A DNA stretch of 64,000 nucleotides, from NCBI RefSeq assembly GCF_964033635.1, contig NZ_OZ035533.1, positions 124,001 through 188,000 of the forward strand, read 5' to 3'. This DNA is from Chitinophaga sp. MM2321. Its GTDB lineage: Bacteria; Bacteroidota; Bacteroidia; Chitinophagales; Chitinophagaceae. This document shows positions 61,573 to 64,000 of this stretch, in pieces. Within the stretch, counting starts at the first letter, position 1, and every line of letters begins with the position of its first letter. The notes beneath the pieces were generated by a model that did no database searches, had not been told where the DNA came from, and saw only the letters and a list, made by a program, of their open reading frames with translations. The position numbers and the translations under genes were made by a program.

Positions 61573-64000
61573 ATGAATAACATGTTCTCCTATATCGTAA
61601 AAACAAGTTTGCTGGTATTATTATGCGCTGGTTTGCAAGCCCAGTCTCCTGGTGGCGCCGCCCGGCCTGCAGCTACGCCTGTGGGTGTTCCGGCAGCTTA
61701 TACCAATACAACAATCAATTATATTCGTACGTGGGAGCCCAGTATGCCTACAACCGATACAGCTGCGGTTGTTGCTACTAACCGCACTGTATCAGAAGTT
61801 AAGCAGGCCACCCAGTATTTTGATGGACTGGGCAGACCACTTCAAACAGTATCAAAGGGAACCAGTATTACAGGAAAGGATGTAGTTGCTCCTGTGATCT
61901 ATGACGAATTCGGCCGGGAACAATTCAAATACCTGCCTTATGTACCACAATCAGGCAGCACTAACGATGGTAAGTTCAAAACGGATCCTTTCAATGGGCA
62001 GAAGGCATTTTATCAGTCTGCAACCCTAATGCCAGGTGCAGGTGGAGAAAGTATTTATTATAGCCGCGTTGATTATGAAGCGTCTCCCTTGAATCGTGTA
62101 CTCAAAACATATGCACCAGGTAATAGCTGGGCAAAGAATGATCTATCATCAGTGGAGAGAGGTGGTAATCGCCCTATGCAAAGCCAGTACCTGGTGAATA
62201 CGGTTGCTGATTCTGTCAGGATCTGGGATTTGGCTGCTAACGGCATCATCCCCACGAGTGCAAGTGGTAGAACCTATGCTGCTGGCCAGTTGTATAAAAA
62301 TATAACTATTGACGAAGCTGGTAGCCAGTTGGTGGAATACAAAGACAAGGAAGGCAAGGTTATATTAAAGAAAGTGCAGTTGGCTACCACACCCGGTACC
62401 GCTCATATGGGATGGTTATGTACCTACTATGTATACGATGATCTGGGTAATCTGCGTTTTGTACTTTCTCCCCAGGCATTAGCAACCATTACCAGTACGT
62501 GGGTTATCAGTCCTGCCCTTGCAGCTGAGCTTTGTTTTATTTATCGTTATGATGGTCGTAACCGGATGATCGTGAAGAAAGTGCCGGGCGCTGACTCCAC
62601 AGAAATGGTGTATGATGTGCGTGACCGCCTTGTGTTTTCACGGGATGGTAATATGAAAGGACTGAATAACTGGATGACTACCTTTTATGATGGTTTGAAC
62701 CGGCCAACAATGACGGCCCTATATAACGCACCTGGAAAGGACCGCATCGGGTTACAGACAATCATGGATGGCGCCACTTCCAATACACAGTCTATTCCCT
62801 ATACTTTCCCTGGTATTGCTGATCTGGTACTTGGGAACTACGATGGAAAAAATCTTTACCAGGCAACGAATAGTATCACTTTGCAGGATGGATTTGATTC
62901 GGGCACGGGAGCAGAGATTACGGCAGAAATTAATACTGCCATTAATAATGGTAGTACAACTATTACGGTTACCAACCCCTTGCCCAATATTCCGGTCAGC
63001 GCGTTAACACCACTGACTTATACTTTCTATAGTGCTTATGATTTTGCCGGAAAGCAGAACTATGCCAGTACCGATATTACCAAACCGCAGGCTGGCAGTA
63101 ACCCTTATGCAGAACCGCTGCCAGCAACGCAGAGTAATATGGTACAGGGCATGGTGACAGGCACAAAAGTAAAGGTACTTGATACGAATCAATGGCTAAC
63201 AACCACCATTTATTATAACGACAAAGGCAGGGTGATTCAGACGCTGTCAGATAATATCAGCGGAGGACTGGATATCGCAACCAGTCTGTATGACTTCAAT
63301 GGTAAGCTATTGAGCACTTATGTACGTCATAAAAACCAGCGTAGCGGCACTACCCCCCAGACCACCATGCTGACTATGATGCACTACGACGCAGCTGGCC
63401 GTCTGGACTCCCTAAAGAAACGACTGAATGACAATGATACACTTCTGAGAACCATCGCTTTAAACAGCTATGATGAATTGGGGCAGCTGAAAGCAAAGCG
63501 TTTAGGCGTAACCGGTACTACTAGTCAGCTTGAAACACTGAACTATGAATACAATATCCGTGGGTGGCTTAAAAGTATCAATAAAAATTTCGTTGCTATT
63601 AACAATAGCACGAGTAATTGGTTTGGTCAGGATTTGAGTTATGACTATGGCTTTACTGCGAATCAATTCAACGGGAATATCGCCGGAGCCAAATGGAAAA
63701 GCCGTGCTGATGGCGCTGCCCGCGCCTATGGTTATGGCTATGACAAAGCTAACCGTATAACATTGGCAGATTATACGCAGGCGAACAGCGTTGGTACCGT
63801 CTGGGATAAGTCCGTCACGGACTTTTCAGTGAGTAACCTGACATATGATGCCAATGGTAATATAGGTAGCATGACGCAGAAAGGTAAAACCAGCACTATA
63901 CCGGAGATGGTTGATCAGCTGACTTACAGTTATTTTCCCAATAGTAATAGATTAAAAGCAGTTGCTGATCCCATCAATACCAGCTCTGCGAAACTGGGAG
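61573..64000 (+). CDS. DUF6443-containing Rhs-repeat protein, 3' end beyond the window
   Basis: The frame opens at ATG 61573 with a signal peptide (LLVLLCAGLQAQ, about residue 29) and stays open for 809 codons to the window edge. The N-terminal part has INYIRTWEPSMPTTD and TQYFDGLGRPLQTVSKGTS, marks of DUF6443, and EFGREQFKYLPYVPQ. Rhs/YD strands follow: YDDLGNLRFVLSPQA, YRYDGRNRMIVKKVPG, YDVRDRLVFSRDGN, SYDELGQLKAKRLG, YDANGNIGSMTQKG. The Rhs core and any C-terminal effector would lie beyond base 64000, so whether it is a toxin carrier cannot be decided here. Confidence 0.88.
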   Translation, partial: MNNMFSYIVKTSLLVLLCAGLQAQSPGGAARPAATPVGVPAAYTNTTINYIRTWEPSMPTTDTAAVVATNRTVSEVKQATQYFDGLGRPLQTVSKGTSITGKDVVAPVIYDEFGREQFKYLPYVPQSGSTNDGKFKTDPFNGQKAFYQSATLMPGAGGESIYYSRVDYEASPLNRVLKTYAPGNSWAKNDLSSVERGGNRPMQSQYLVNTVADSVRIWDLAANGIIPTSASGRTYAAGQLYKNITIDEAGSQLVEYKDKEGKVILKKVQLATTPGTAHMGWLCTYYVYDDLGNLRFVLSPQALATITSTWVISPALAAELCFIYRYDGRNRMIVKKVPGADSTEMVYDVRDRLVFSRDGNMKGLNNWMTTFYDGLNRPTMTALYNAPGKDRIGLQTIMDGATSNTQSIPYTFPGIADLVLGNYDGKNLYQATNSITLQDGFDSGTGAEITAEINTAINNGSTTITVTNPLPNIPVSALTPLTYTFYSAYDFAGKQNYASTDITKPQAGSNPYAEPLPATQSNMVQGMVTGTKVKVLDTNQWLTTTIYYNDKGRVIQTLSDNISGGLDIATSLYDFNGKLLSTYVRHKNQRSGTTPQTTMLTMMHYDAAGRLDSLKKRLNDNDTLLRTIALNSYDELGQLKAKRLGVTGTTSQLETLNYEYNIRGWLKSINKNFVAINNSTSNWFGQDLSYDYGFTANQFNGNIAGAKWKSRADGAARAYGYGYDKANRITLADYTQANSVGTVWDKSVTDFSVSNLTYDANGNIGSMTQKGKTSTIPEMVDQLTYSYFPNSNRLKAVADPINTSSAKLG

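Noticed and set aside
1..64000. CRISPR arrays, tRNA or rRNA genes, insertion sequences
   Set aside because: No regularly spaced direct repeats with unique spacers, no cloverleaf or rRNA sequence and no transposase were recognised by eye; a tool search could still find a missed tRNA.

Overview
The window comes from a Bacteroidota chromosome, most probably Chitinophagaceae and Chitinophaga-like. The signs are several SusC/SusD pairs, ECF sigma/FecR pairs feeding TonB-dependent receptors, DUF1080 (3-keto-glycoside hydrolase) proteins, DUF4249, GNVGIGT-type secreted proteins and Rhs/DUF6443 proteins. Many start sites lack a Shine-Dalgarno sequence, and several genes carry the Bacteroidota promoter TTTG-N19-21-TAnnTTTG. 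No tRNA, rRNA, CRISPR array, transposase or prophage was recognised.

Layout. 1-10.4 kb is carbohydrate-related: the end of a CBM9-like protein, a Tat-exported DUF4838-like protein, a small LRR protein, a DUF885 lipoprotein, and a divergent pair made of a double-DUF1080 secreted protein and a SusC/SusD operon. Each side of that pair has a LacI-type operator over its -33 box. 10.5-20.6 kb is mostly housekeeping: a DJ-1/PfpI protein, atpG, scpB, then leftward punA, an SDR, a second DUF1080 protein, rny, zapA, a coiled-coil gene and pheT. 20.6-21.5 kb is the largest gene-free stretch. It holds a ~300-bp multi-hairpin element and a cluster of DnaA-box-like sites, three of them spaced exactly 22 bp, followed by AT-rich DNA just before dnaB. 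21.5-27.3 kb carries dnaB, a MATE transporter, rsmE, a TerC-family gene and pyrD. 27.4-39 kb holds two complete signalling-uptake modules: ECF, FecR, FecA-like receptor, DUF4249 lipoprotein; then ECF, FecR, SusC, SusD. 39-45.7 kb has a DnaJ operon with a DinD-like small protein and an MFS exporter, a REC-PAS-histidine kinase, a CvfB-like S1 protein and a TauE/DUF1634 pair. 45.7-48.9 kb is an alpha-L-fucosidase divergent from an arylsulfatase, with a perfect copy of the susC-side operator between them. 49-52.4 kb has mqo, a Tat-type metallophosphoesterase and a SUKH-like protein. 52.5-64 kb is a surface or secreted cluster: four tandem GNVGIGT paralogues (one frameshifted), a coiled-coil protein with a possible beta-barrel end, and two large Rhs-family proteins, the second running off the window.

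The most notable signals are the candidate replication origin or DnaA-controlled region upstream of dnaB, the adjacent structured element, the shared LacI-type operators linking glycan genes 42 kb apart, an SDR gene with no ATG/GTG/TTG start available, mirror-image divergent promoters between pyrD and an ECF sigma gene, and the tandem GNVGIGT/Rhs cluster. All functional statements rest on reading the sequence and family knowledge; no search was run.
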